The notes below the pieces were generated by a model. It saw only the letters and a list, made by a program, of their open reading frames with translations, did not search any database and was not told the origin of the DNA. This document shows positions 1 to 5,919 of a stretch of 6,669 nucleotides of DNA, in pieces. The DNA is from Alphaproteobacteria bacterium MarineAlpha10_Bin3 (GTDB taxonomy: Bacteria; Pseudomonadota; Alphaproteobacteria; UBA8366; GCA-2717185). How positions within the stretch are numbered: the stretch's first letter is position 1; the number at the start of each line of letters is the position of its first letter. The position numbers were made by a program, and so were the translations under genes. The stretch covers positions 1-6,669 of the forward strand of contig PTKA01000082.1 in the NCBI GenBank assembly GCA_002937525.1, written 5' to 3'.

Positions 1-1
1 G

Positions 2-115
2 CCGGTCGAGCGGACGCTGGACCGTATCGGCACGCTGGCCCTGCTTCCCGATGACTGCCGCCAGCCGGACCGCCTGACGGCATTGCGGGCCGCCCTGGCC
101 CGCCTTGGTTCTTGA
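2..115 (+). CDS. C-terminal end of an unidentified protein (5' truncated by window edge)
   Basis: Reading frame 2 is open from the window edge to a TGA at 113-115 and gives 37 residues ending RAALARLGS. Third codon positions are strongly GC-rich, as in the clear genes nearby. The fragment is rich in Arg, Leu and Ala and looks like the terminal helix of a soluble protein. No catalytic motif is visible and I do not recognise the family. It is convergent with the ilvE-like gene, and a hairpin lies in the 53-bp gap. That supports a true gene end here, but the fragment is too short to assign a function. Confidence 0.5.
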   Translation, partial: PVERTLDRIGTLALLPDDCRQPDRLTALRAALARLGS

Positions 116-135
116 ATTACCGCAAATACGTCGTC

Positions 136-156
136 GCGAACCAAAAGCTGGTTCGC
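136..156 (+). terminator. Hairpin between convergent genes, probable transcription terminator
   Basis: GCGAACCA (136-143) and TGGTTCGC (149-156) form a perfect 8-bp stem with a 5-nt loop, AAAGC. It lies in the 53-bp gap between two convergent genes. On the plus strand it is followed by a broken T-rich stretch (TTGGGATTTGCTTT), so it best suits the upstream plus-strand gene. It may also slow minus-strand transcription coming from the ilvE-like gene. There is no clean U-tract on either side, so termination strength is uncertain. Confidence 0.55.
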
Positions 157-168
157 TTGGGATTTGCT

Positions 169-1062
169 TTACGCCGCGTTCTGCGTTGCTGGTATGGCGC
201 GGCGCACTTCGGCGTCGTAATCTTCCATCAAGGTGCGGGTAAGGTCGCCCGGCGTGAAGCTGTATTCGCCGATTTCGCGCACCGGCGTCACCTCGACGGC
301 GGTGCCGGTCAGGAATACTTCGGACGCGCCGGCCAGTTCTTCGGGCATGATGTGGCGCTGGACGATTTCATAGCCCCGCGCCTCGGCAAGCGCGCTCACC
401 GTGCGCTTGGTGATACCGTCAAGGAAGCAATCCGGCTCCGGCGTGTGCAGCTTGCCGTCCGCCAGCAGCATGAAGATATTGGCCCCGGTCGCCTCGGCGA
501 TATAACCGCGGTAATCGAGCATCAGCGCATCGGCAAAACCGTCCTTTTCCGCGTCATGCTTGGACAAGGTGCAGATCATGTACAAGCCGCCGGCCTTGGT
601 ATGGCACGGGATTGTCGCCGGGTCCGGGCGCCGCCACTTGGCCCATTTCATCTTGATCCCGGTCATGCGGTCGGTGAAATAGTCGGGCCATTCCCAGGCC
701 GCGATGGCGACGTGAATTTTCGTCGATTGCGCCGACACACCCATCATTTCCGCGCCGCGCCACACGATGGGGCGCACATAACCATCTGAAATACCTTGAT
801 TGTGAACCACCAGCGCACAGGCCGCGTCGATTCCCTCGATCGTGTAGGGGATCGTCATGTCCATCACGCCAGCCCCGTCGAACAGGCGTCTGGTATGTTC
901 GTTCAGCTTGAAAATCCGGCCGCCATAGGCGCGCTCGCCTTCGAAGACGCAGGACGCATAGTGCAACGCATGGGTGAGAATATGGGTGTTGGCGTCCCCC
1001 CACGGCACCAGCGCGCCATCCAACCAGATCTGACCGGGCCGGTCGTCGTAGCTCATTTCCAT
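169..1062 (-). CDS. ilvE: Branched-chain amino acid aminotransferase (class IV, PLP-dependent)
   Basis: The protein has 297 aa, close to the family norm. It catalyses PLP-dependent transamination between 2-oxoglutarate/glutamate and Leu, Ile or Val, the last step of their synthesis, in the cytosol. Family marks seen: LHYASCVFEGERAYGG near residues 33-48; R59 in HTRRL (PLP phosphate arm); the catalytic Schiff-base lysine K156 in HTKAGG; E190 in EATGANIF; and LTGTAVEVTPV near 251-261. The start was chosen at ATG 1062 because GGAGA lies 6 nt upstream. The longer frame from 1077 would place that ribosome site inside the gene, and ATG 1056 would leave a 12-nt spacing. Related fold-type IV enzymes (D-amino acid aminotransferase, aminodeoxychorismate lyase) are alternatives, but the EGERAYGG segment and length favour IlvE. 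It is divergent from a MarR-family gene, an arrangement I recall from related alphaproteobacteria. Confidence 0.93.
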   Translation of the reverse strand: MEMSYDDRPGQIWLDGALVPWGDANTHILTHALHYASCVFEGERAYGGRIFKLNEHTRRLFDGAGVMDMTIPYTIEGIDAACALVVHNQGISDGYVRPIVWRGAEMMGVSAQSTKIHVAIAAWEWPDYFTDRMTGIKMKWAKWRRPDPATIPCHTKAGGLYMICTLSKHDAEKDGFADALMLDYRGYIAEATGANIFMLLADGKLHTPEPDCFLDGITKRTVSALAEARGYEIVQRHIMPEELAGASEVFLTGTAVEVTPVREIGEYSFTPGDLTRTLMEDYDAEVRRAIPATQNAA

Positions 1063-1163
1063 GACGTTTCTCCACATTCGGCAATTGTCATTCCCGGTGC
1101 GAAGGCAGTAAATTTACGCGGATCGGTCGTAAAGTGAAACATACCGTCGTTGGGAACGGTTGG

Positions 1164-1192
1164 TTTGTAACATTCTAACAAAATTATGTCAA
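1164..1192 (-). promoter_or_regulatory. Candidate sigma-70-type promoter for ilvE
   Basis: On the minus strand a perfect -35 TTGACA (1192-1187) is followed by exactly 17 nt and a -10-like TACAAA (1169-1164, 4 of 6 to TATAAT). This predicts transcription starting near 1156 and a leader of about 95 nt before the ATG at 1062. The spacing and perfect -35 make it the best promoter in the window by eye. Confidence 0.55.
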
Positions 1193-1209
1193 CTATGCTG
1201 ACTTAAATT
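1181..1209. promoter_or_regulatory. AT-rich pseudo-palindrome, candidate MarR-family operator
   Basis: AAATTATGTCA (1181-1191) and TGACTTAAATT (1199-1209) match as inverted arms at 9 of 11 positions around a 7-nt spacer. The site covers the -35 box of the ilvE promoter and ends 27 bp before the GTG start of the MarR-family gene. MarR proteins bind pseudo-palindromes as dimers, often in their own divergent promoter region. Binding here is an inference from position and symmetry only. Confidence 0.4.
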
Positions 1210-1236
1210 TTCAACGCCTTCGAATTGGAGTCCAAT

Positions 1237-1731
1237 GTGACCATGCCGCCTGTTGCCAGAAACGATCCAGCCGTGCCGCGTGACGAGGAATTGCGCCAGG
1301 GAATCGAGATGATGTTCTTCGCCTATCGGGACTTCACGGCCGAGCCGGATGCGATCCTGACCGATTACGGGTTCGGCCGCGCGCATCACCGGGTGATTTA
1401 CTTCGTTGGCCGCTATCCCGATTGCAGCGTGTCGGCGCTGCTGGGCATCCTGCAAATCACCAAACAGAGCCTGAACCGCGTGCTGGGCCAGCTTGTGCGC
1501 GAGGGGTTCATTCATCAAAGCCGGGGCCAGCGGGACCGCCGCCAGCGTCTGCTGCAACTGACGCGCAAGGGGCGGGAACTGGAGGCGACGCTGACCGCGA
1601 CCCAGCGCGCCCGTTTCGCGCGCGCCTACCGGGCCGCCGGCGCCGAGGCCGTCGCCGGGTTCCGCCAGGTGATCCTCGGCCTGATGTCGAGCGATGTGGA
1701 CCGCGAACGGTTCGAGCGCACAACCGCCTGA
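1237..1731 (+). CDS. MarR-family winged helix-turn-helix regulator (PetP-like)
   Basis: A cytosolic 164-aa DNA-binding regulator, probably a dimer. An N-terminal dimerisation helix region (about 17-60, with FGRAHHRVIYFVGRYPD) leads into a winged HTH (about 62-110). The recognition helix lies around TKQSLNRVLGQLVREG (75-90) and the wing carries DRR (100-102), the typical MarR signature. A C-terminal helix follows. Start: GGAG (1227-1230) sits 6 nt before GTG 1237. An upstream TTG at 1225 would place the ribosome site inside the gene, and ATG 1243 is 12 nt from it. The order MarR regulator then OmpR-type regulator resembles petP-petR of Rhodobacter capsulatus, which were linked to respiratory and photosynthetic growth. 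No ligand can be told from sequence. It may control itself and ilvE through the palindrome at 1181-1209. Confidence 0.88.
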   Translation: MTMPPVARNDPAVPRDEELRQGIEMMFFAYRDFTAEPDAILTDYGFGRAHHRVIYFVGRYPDCSVSALLGILQITKQSLNRVLGQLVREGFIHQSRGQRDRRQRLLQLTRKGRELEATLTATQRARFARAYRAAGAEAVAGFRQVILGLMSSDVDRERFERTTA

Positions 1732-1770
1732 AGGCGCGCCCACGGCACGCGAATTTTAGCTTATCCCTCA

Positions 1771-1786
1771 TTTCGCGATGGCGAAA
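1771..1786. other. Small hairpin in the marR-response regulator gap
   Basis: TTTCGC (1771-1776) and GCGAAA (1781-1786) form a 6-bp stem with a GATG tetraloop in the 104-bp gap between the MarR-family gene and the response regulator. No T-run follows on either strand, so this is not a good intrinsic terminator. It could be an mRNA processing or stability element. No clear promoter was found in this gap. Confidence 0.25.
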
Positions 1787-1835
1787 AATGCGCTAACCTT
1801 CCGCCCATGCCATCCGCCAGCGCCGTTTTTGCGCC

Positions 1836-2516
1836 GTGAACACCGATGCGTTTCATATACTGGTTGTCGACGACGACAAGCGGCTTCTGGATCTGTTGCG
1901 TAAATACCTGATGGACAACGGCTTTAGGGTCACGGTGGCGATCGACGCGGACGACGCGCGGGCGCGGATGCGGGCGTTGCAATTCGACCTTATCGTGATG
2001 GACCGGATGATGCCGGGCGAGGATGGGCTGGCGCTGACCCGTTCGATCCGCGCCGACAACACGGTGCCGATCCTGATGTTAACGGCGATGGCCGAAACCG
2101 AGGCGCGAATCGACGGGCTGGAAGGCGGGGTCGACGATTATCTGTGCAAGCCCTTCGAACCAAGGGAACTGGTTTTACGGATATTGACGATCCTGCGCCG
2201 GGTCAGGCCGGCGCTGGCGGCGCGCGAAATACGGCTCGGCGAATTTGTCTTCGACCTCGAGCGCGAAACCCTGCAAGGCGCCGACGGGCCGGTGCGGCTG
2301 ACCGCGTCGGAAGCCAGTCTGCTACAGGTCCTGGCGAAAAACCCCGGCGAAGTGCTGAGCCGCGAGGCGCTGACGCGGCTTTGCGCGGTCGATGGCAGCG
2401 AGCGGTTGATTGATGTTCAGGTTACGCGCCTGCGCCGCAAGATCGAGCCGGATTCGAAGCTGCCGCGCTATCTGAAGACCGTGCGCGGCCGGGGCTATGT
2501 GCTATGGCCGGACTGA
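1836..2516 (+). CDS. OmpR-family response regulator (PetR-like)
   Basis: This 226-aa two-component response regulator binds DNA when phosphorylated. Receiver domain (about 6-120): acidic pocket D12/D13, phospho-acceptor D56 in MDRMMPGEDG, T83 in LMLTAMAE, and K105 in YLCKPFEPREL. C-terminal OmpR-type winged helix (about 131-226): LTASEASLLQVLAKNPGEVLS, a recognition helix near RLIDVQVTRLRRKIE (190-204), and the closing hairpin TVRGRGYVLWP. Start: GTG 1836 is the only credible in-frame start before ILVVDDD. It has no Shine-Dalgarno sequence, but a 10-codon frame (ATG 1807, stop 1837-1839) ends on it, so coupled reinitiation is possible. Its 3' end overlaps the kinase gene by 13 bp, which marks that kinase as the likely partner. 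It resembles Rhodobacter PetR in type and context. Target genes are unknown. Confidence 0.93.
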   Translation: MNTDAFHILVVDDDKRLLDLLRKYLMDNGFRVTVAIDADDARARMRALQFDLIVMDRMMPGEDGLALTRSIRADNTVPILMLTAMAETEARIDGLEGGVDDYLCKPFEPRELVLRILTILRRVRPALAAREIRLGEFVFDLERETLQGADGPVRLTASEASLLQVLAKNPGEVLSREALTRLCAVDGSERLIDVQVTRLRRKIEPDSKLPRYLKTVRGRGYVLWPD

Positions 2517-3844
2517 TCGCGTTCCATCCCGCCTTGATGCTCAAGCGGATACTGCCGCGCACTTTGTTCGGCCGGTCGTTGTTGATTATCGTCTCGCCGC
2601 TGATTTTGCTGCAGATCATCTCGACGCATATCTTCTATGACCGGCACTGGGACACGATTACCCGGCGTCTGTCCAATGCCATCGTCGGCGAAATCGCCAT
2701 GGTCATGGAGGCGATGGACGACGCGCAAACCCCGGCGCAACGACGGATTCTGTTCAAGGACGCCTACCGGTATTTTGGCCTCGAGATCGCGATTGAGCCC
2801 GGCTTTCTGGCGCCCAACGCGAAACCGCCGGTCAGCGCCCGCATCGACGAATTCCTGACCGCCGCCCTGACGCAACGGATCAAACGCCCGTTTCGGATCG
2901 ACACCTCGTCGTTCAAGGAACGGGTCGTCATCGACATCCAGCTGGCCGGCGCGGTGATGAAGATCGTGGTGCCCGGCGACCGGCTGTTCAGTTCGACGAC
3001 CTATATCTTCATCATGTGGATGGTGGGCTCGTCGCTGATTCTGTTCGCGGTCGCGGGGATTTACATGCGCAATCAGATCAGGCCGATCCGCCGGCTCGCC
3101 CGCGCCGTGGACAGTTTTGGCAAGGGCCGGGTGGTGGAAGAGGATTTCCAGTCCGGCGGCGCGCTGGAAGTCCGCCAGGCCGCGAGCGCTTTCAATTTGA
3201 TGCGCGAGCGCATCCACCGCCAGATCCGCCAGCGCACTGATATGCTGTCCGGCGTCAGCCACGATCTGCGCACGCCGCTGACCCGCATGAAGCTGCAACT
3301 GGCGATGCTTGGCGACGGGCCGGAGATACAGGAGCTGAAAGCCGATGTGGCGGAAATGGAGAAAATGATCGACGGCTACCTCACTTTTGCGCGCGGCGAA
3401 GGCGACGAGCCCGCCAGCGAGACAGACCTCACCCGCCTGGTCGAGGATGTGGTCACCCGCTGGCAGCGTAACGGCGCCGCCATCGACGCCCATGTCGAGG
3501 GCCGTCTGCACGCCTGGATGCGCCCGAATGCGGTGCAGCGCTGTCTCGATAATCTGATCGCCAACGCGAACCGGTATGGCGCTCAAATCTGGTTGTGCGC
3601 CGGCAAGCGCGGCGAGGTCACGGAAATCGTCATCGACGATGACGGCCCCGGCATCCCCGAGGACGCCCGCGAAGACGTGTTTCGCCCGTTCCGCCGGCTC
3701 GATGAATCGCGTAATCCGGAAACCGGCGGCAGCGGCCTTGGCCTCGCCATTGCCCGCGATATCGCACGCGCCCATGGCGGCGATATCGTTCTCGACGTGT
3801 CCCCCCATGGCGGTCTTCGCGCGCGGGTTCGGTTGCCCTTATGA
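2504..3844 (+). CDS. EnvZ-like membrane sensor histidine kinase
   Basis: A 446-aa inner-membrane sensor kinase. TM1 spans about 22-45 (LFGRSLLIIVSPLILLQIIS), a periplasmic sensor of about 120 residues follows (46-165), and TM2 is at about 165-188. Next come a HAMP linker (189-241), HisKA with phospho-acceptor H253 in GVSHDLRTPLTRMK, and HATPase_c with N-box DNLIANANRYG (349-359), G1 DDDGPGIP (378-385), F-box VFRPFRRLD and G2 GGSGLGLAIARDIA (408-421). All catalytic boxes are intact. ATG 2504 was chosen: GGGG lies 9 nt upstream and it overlaps the regulator by 13 bp. ATG 2537 is a shorter option that would still keep TM1. It should autophosphorylate and transfer phosphate to the upstream OmpR-type regulator. 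The periplasmic part matches no sensor fold I can name, so the signal is unknown. It shares an ATGA overlap with the transporter gene. Confidence 0.93.
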   Translation: MAGLIAFHPALMLKRILPRTLFGRSLLIIVSPLILLQIISTHIFYDRHWDTITRRLSNAIVGEIAMVMEAMDDAQTPAQRRILFKDAYRYFGLEIAIEPGFLAPNAKPPVSARIDEFLTAALTQRIKRPFRIDTSSFKERVVIDIQLAGAVMKIVVPGDRLFSSTTYIFIMWMVGSSLILFAVAGIYMRNQIRPIRRLARAVDSFGKGRVVEEDFQSGGALEVRQAASAFNLMRERIHRQIRQRTDMLSGVSHDLRTPLTRMKLQLAMLGDGPEIQELKADVAEMEKMIDGYLTFARGEGDEPASETDLTRLVEDVVTRWQRNGAAIDAHVEGRLHAWMRPNAVQRCLDNLIANANRYGAQIWLCAGKRGEVTEIVIDDDGPGIPEDAREDVFRPFRRLDESRNPETGGSGLGLAIARDIARAHGGDIVLDVSPHGGLRARVRLPL

Positions 3845-5052
3845 CGGTAGCGCATGGCGGGACGCCCGCCGCTCGCGGCTATGCGCCGCTGTTTATCCTG
3901 GCCGGGTCGCATGGGTCGTTGCATTGGGCCGTGGCGACATTTTATTTCATGCTGCCATTTATCAAGGAAGCGTTCGAGCTCAGCTATACGCAGACCGGGC
4001 TGTTCGCGACGATCATCCATGCCAGCTCCTTCATCGCCAATATTCCAAGCGGCGTGATCGTCGATGTGACCGGGCGGCGGCGCGCCTGTCAGATCGTCTC
4101 GTTGGCGCTGGCGGCGGTTGGGATGGTGGGCATCGGCTGGGCCTCGCAATACTGGCTGATCGCGTGTTTCGTCGCCGTGGTGGCGATGATGAATACGTTG
4201 TGGCATCCGGCCGCGATTTCGTTCCTGTCCGCATCCTACGCCGACCGGCGTGGCCTTGCGCTGTCGTTTCACACCGTTGGCGCCAGTCTCGGCGATGCGG
4301 CGGCGCCGCTTTGCGCCGGTGTGCTGGTCACCCTGTTGGGATGGCCGGGGGCGACGATGACCAGCGCCGTGGTGCCGTTCGTCGCCGCGGTGCTGCTGTT
4401 CTGCGTTCCCGCCCGCATGGGCGTCGGCGACGATGCCCGCACGCCGGGCGGCGGCGTGCGGAACTACCTTGCCGGTCTGTGGGAACTGGTGGGCCGGCTG
4501 GAGATCTGGAAAATCTGTCTGATGTCCGGGTTCCGCGGCACGGCGCAAACCGGCCTGCGGACATTTTTGCCGCTGTATTTCTTCGCCGCCTTCAGCGAAG
4601 ACCCCCTGTGGATGGGTATCCTGCTTACGGTGCTGCAGGCCAGCGGCGCCGTCGCCACGCCATTTGCCGGCGCGCTTTCCGACCGTATCGGCCGCAAACC
4701 GGTTCTGCTGATCGGGTTTCTTGGCTCTGCCACCGTCATGCTGGCGTTGCCCTGGATCGATTCGCTATGGGTCCTGGTGGCGGCCGTGGGCATTGGCGGC
4801 GTGTTCGTCTTTGCCGTGCGGCCGGTGATCCAGAGCTGGGCGCTGGACATGACGCCGCGCCAGCTCAGCGGCTCGATGGTCAGCCTGCAATTCGGCACCC
4901 AGTCCGCCTTTGCGATGGTGGTGCCGGTCGGCGGCGGGCTGATCGCCGACATCTGGGGTATTGAATATGTGTTCTACGCACTTGCTGGCGCGATCGTGAT
5001 CGCGATTGCCATCGCGGGGTCGATTGCCGAATCCGGCCGGCGGCCGGATTGA
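3841..5052 (+). CDS. Major facilitator superfamily transporter (12 TM, FSR-like)
   Basis: This 403-aa integral inner-membrane protein has about 12 hydrophobic segments in two halves joined by a polar loop near 192-222. Signature A motifs occur twice in the expected loops: GVIVDVTGRRR (71-81) and GALSDRIGRKP (277-287). The stretch LWHPAAISFLSASYADRRGL (120-139), then ALSFHTVGASLGDAAAP, resembles the fosmidomycin-resistance (FSR) branch of MFS drug exporters, so proton-driven export is the best guess. The substrate cannot be read from sequence. The ATG overlaps the kinase stop as ATGA (3841-3844) and has no good Shine-Dalgarno, which implies translational coupling. That placement suggests the transporter serves the same response as the two-component pair. 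A stable hairpin covers its stop codon. Confidence 0.9.
   Translation: MTVAHGGTPAARGYAPLFILAGSHGSLHWAVATFYFMLPFIKEAFELSYTQTGLFATIIHASSFIANIPSGVIVDVTGRRRACQIVSLALAAVGMVGIGWASQYWLIACFVAVVAMMNTLWHPAAISFLSASYADRRGLALSFHTVGASLGDAAAPLCAGVLVTLLGWPGATMTSAVVPFVAAVLLFCVPARMGVGDDARTPGGGVRNYLAGLWELVGRLEIWKICLMSGFRGTAQTGLRTFLPLYFFAAFSEDPLWMGILLTVLQASGAVATPFAGALSDRIGRKPVLLIGFLGSATVMLALPWIDSLWVLVAAVGIGGVFVFAVRPVIQSWALDMTPRQLSGSMVSLQFGTQSAFAMVVPVGGGLIADIWGIEYVFYALAGAIVIAIAIAGSIAESGRRPD
5030..5050 (+). terminator. GC-rich hairpin over the transporter stop codon
   Basis: AATCCGGCC (5030-5038) and GGCCGGATT (5042-5050) pair perfectly (9 bp, 3-nt loop) at the very end of the transporter gene, reaching the first base of its TGA. 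No U-run follows, so this is a weak intrinsic terminator candidate. It may instead protect the 3' end or pause transcription. A second stem using the same middle arm is possible (5043-5049 with 5057-5063). Confidence 0.4.
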
Positions 5053-5167
5053 CGGTATCCGGCGCATGGCTTGCGAATCGGCAATAAATTATGTTGATGA
5101 CACAATTGACTGGATCGTGACCTAATAAAGCTGCTTGGGTGCGCTATGCGCCACGCGGGAGTACGAC

Positions 5168-5671
5168 ATGAACGGATCGGGCAAACCCGAAACTGACGAA
5201 GGCGCCGGGCGCGAGCGGATTTTTCTCGTTATCGTCGACAACAGCGAAGAAATGAAGGTCGCGCTGCATTTCGCCTGCCGCCGGGCCAAGAGCACCGGCG
5301 GGCGGGTGGCGCTTCTCTATGTTCAGGATCAAGCCGACTTTCAGCACTGGATGGCGGTCGCCGAAATCATGCGCGAGGAACAGCGCGAAGCGGCGGAGGA
5401 GCTTCTGCAGGCGTTGTCGGCGGAAGTCCACGACTGGTCGGGGAAGATGCCGATCCTGTATATCCGCGAAGGCGTATTCCGCGAGGCCCTGGTCCAGCTA
5501 CTCGACGAGGAACCGTCGATATCAATCCTGGTCCTGGCCGCGGGCGTCGGGCGCGGCGGTCCCGGTCCCATCATCGATCAAATTATAAGCAAGCGCGCGG
5601 CCAGTCTGCATCTACCCGTCACGATCGTGCCCGGATCGCTCGACGATGCGGAAATCATCGCCATCACCTGA
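5168..5671 (+). CDS. Universal stress protein (Usp) family protein
   Basis: A 167-aa cytosolic Usp-fold protein. After a polar N-terminus come strand 1 with the family aspartate (RIFLVIVDNSEEM, 17-29), a helix, strand 2 (GRVALLYVQD, 45-54), the helical stretch EEQREAAEELLQALSAEV (70-87), strand 4 (ISILVLAAG, 118-126) and the closing strand PVTIVPGSLDDAEI (150-163). The usual ATP-binding loop (G-2x-G-9x-G-S/T) is not clear: GRGGPGPIIDQIISKRAAS lacks the final G-S/T, so ATP binding is doubtful. Alphaproteobacterial relatives share the GPGP and VPGxLxDxEI style. Start: GGGAG (5157-5161) lies 6 nt before ATG 5168, while the longer frame from TTG 5135 has no such site. It precedes nfuA, a pairing I recall from other alphaproteobacteria. 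Confidence 0.85.
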   Translation: MNGSGKPETDEGAGRERIFLVIVDNSEEMKVALHFACRRAKSTGGRVALLYVQDQADFQHWMAVAEIMREEQREAAEELLQALSAEVHDWSGKMPILYIREGVFREALVQLLDEEPSISILVLAAGVGRGGPGPIIDQIISKRAASLHLPVTIVPGSLDDAEIIAIT

Positions 5672-5738
5672 CCGGCTCCAAAATGGTGGGCGCCGGCGTA
5701 TCCGGGCCAATTCGTGGCGAGGAAGCGAAAATTTGATG

Positions 5739-5757
5739 CGCATTTGGCGTTTTTTTT
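5739..5757 (+). terminator. Possible weak terminator with T8 run after the Usp gene
   Basis: A run of eight T (5750-5757) follows a short stem CGC-ATTTG-GCG (5739-5749), extendable by one G-U pair. The T-run is the clearest in the window and lies 79 bp after the stress-protein stop, but the stem is only 3-4 bp. It suggests that the Usp and Nfu genes may not always share one transcript. Confidence 0.35.
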
Positions 5758-5768
5758 AACCGCGATTT

Positions 5769-5782
5769 CGCCTTTGAAGGCG
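5769..5782 (+). other. Small hairpin upstream of nfuA
   Basis: CGCCT (5769-5773) and AGGCG (5778-5782) form a 5-bp stem with a TTGA loop, just after the T8 run. It is one of at least two perfect stems in the Usp-Nfu gap. Function unknown. Confidence 0.3.
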
Positions 5783-5812
5783 TTGAAAACAACCGAAATA
5801 TTCGATTGCCGA

Positions 5813-5834
5813 CGAACCGGAGACCGCCGGTTCG
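5813..5834 (+). other. Perfect 8-bp hairpin in the nfuA upstream region
   Basis: CGAACCGG (5813-5820) pairs perfectly with CCGGTTCG (5827-5834) around a 6-nt loop, AGACCG, 86 nt before the nfuA start. It is not followed by a T-run, so it is more likely an operator-like dyad or an mRNA leader structure than a terminator. I found no convincing -35/-10 pair in the 248-bp gap. Confidence 0.4.
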
Positions 5835-5919
5835 GGTTATCTCTGTCGTGGTTTTACCTTGATAAAAGCGGCTGATTCGACCATTTCTAATGTGTATCGA
5901 GGATGAAGGAGTTGTGACG

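Noticed and set aside
1053..1142. 29-codon frame on the minus strand in the ilvE leader, with its TGA overlapping an in-frame ilvE ATG (ATGA, 1056-1053)
   Set aside because: Considered as an attenuator leader peptide. It has one Ile and no Leu or Val, no good ribosome site and no terminator stem, so it does not fit branched-chain attenuation.
1189..1743. 184-codon minus-strand frame opposite the MarR-family gene
   Set aside because: Antisense shadow of a well-supported winged-helix regulator; no motif of its own.
2001..2009. Arg directly after the phospho-acceptor Asp (MDRMMPG) in the response regulator
   Set aside because: Unusual next to the common DVMMPG, but DRM(L/M)P is a known variant in OmpR-family receivers, and the Asp, Thr and Lys of the active site are intact.
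2495..3808. Long open frame (437 codons) on the minus strand, opposite the histidine kinase
   Set aside because: High-GC antisense shadow. It lies opposite a kinase with all catalytic motifs intact, and its own product has no recognisable domain and a biased Arg/His/Ala/Gln composition.
3576..4964. Long plus-strand open frame (462 codons) across the kinase and transporter in another frame
   Set aside because: Very rich in Arg, Ala and Gly with no motif. The overlapping frames encode a clear kinase ATP-binding domain and a clear MFS protein.
5106..5128. TTGACT followed by TAATAA upstream of the stress-protein gene, considered as a promoter
   Set aside because: The spacing is only 11 nt (5112-5122), too short for a normal -35/-10 pair, and no suitable -10 lies 16-18 nt downstream.
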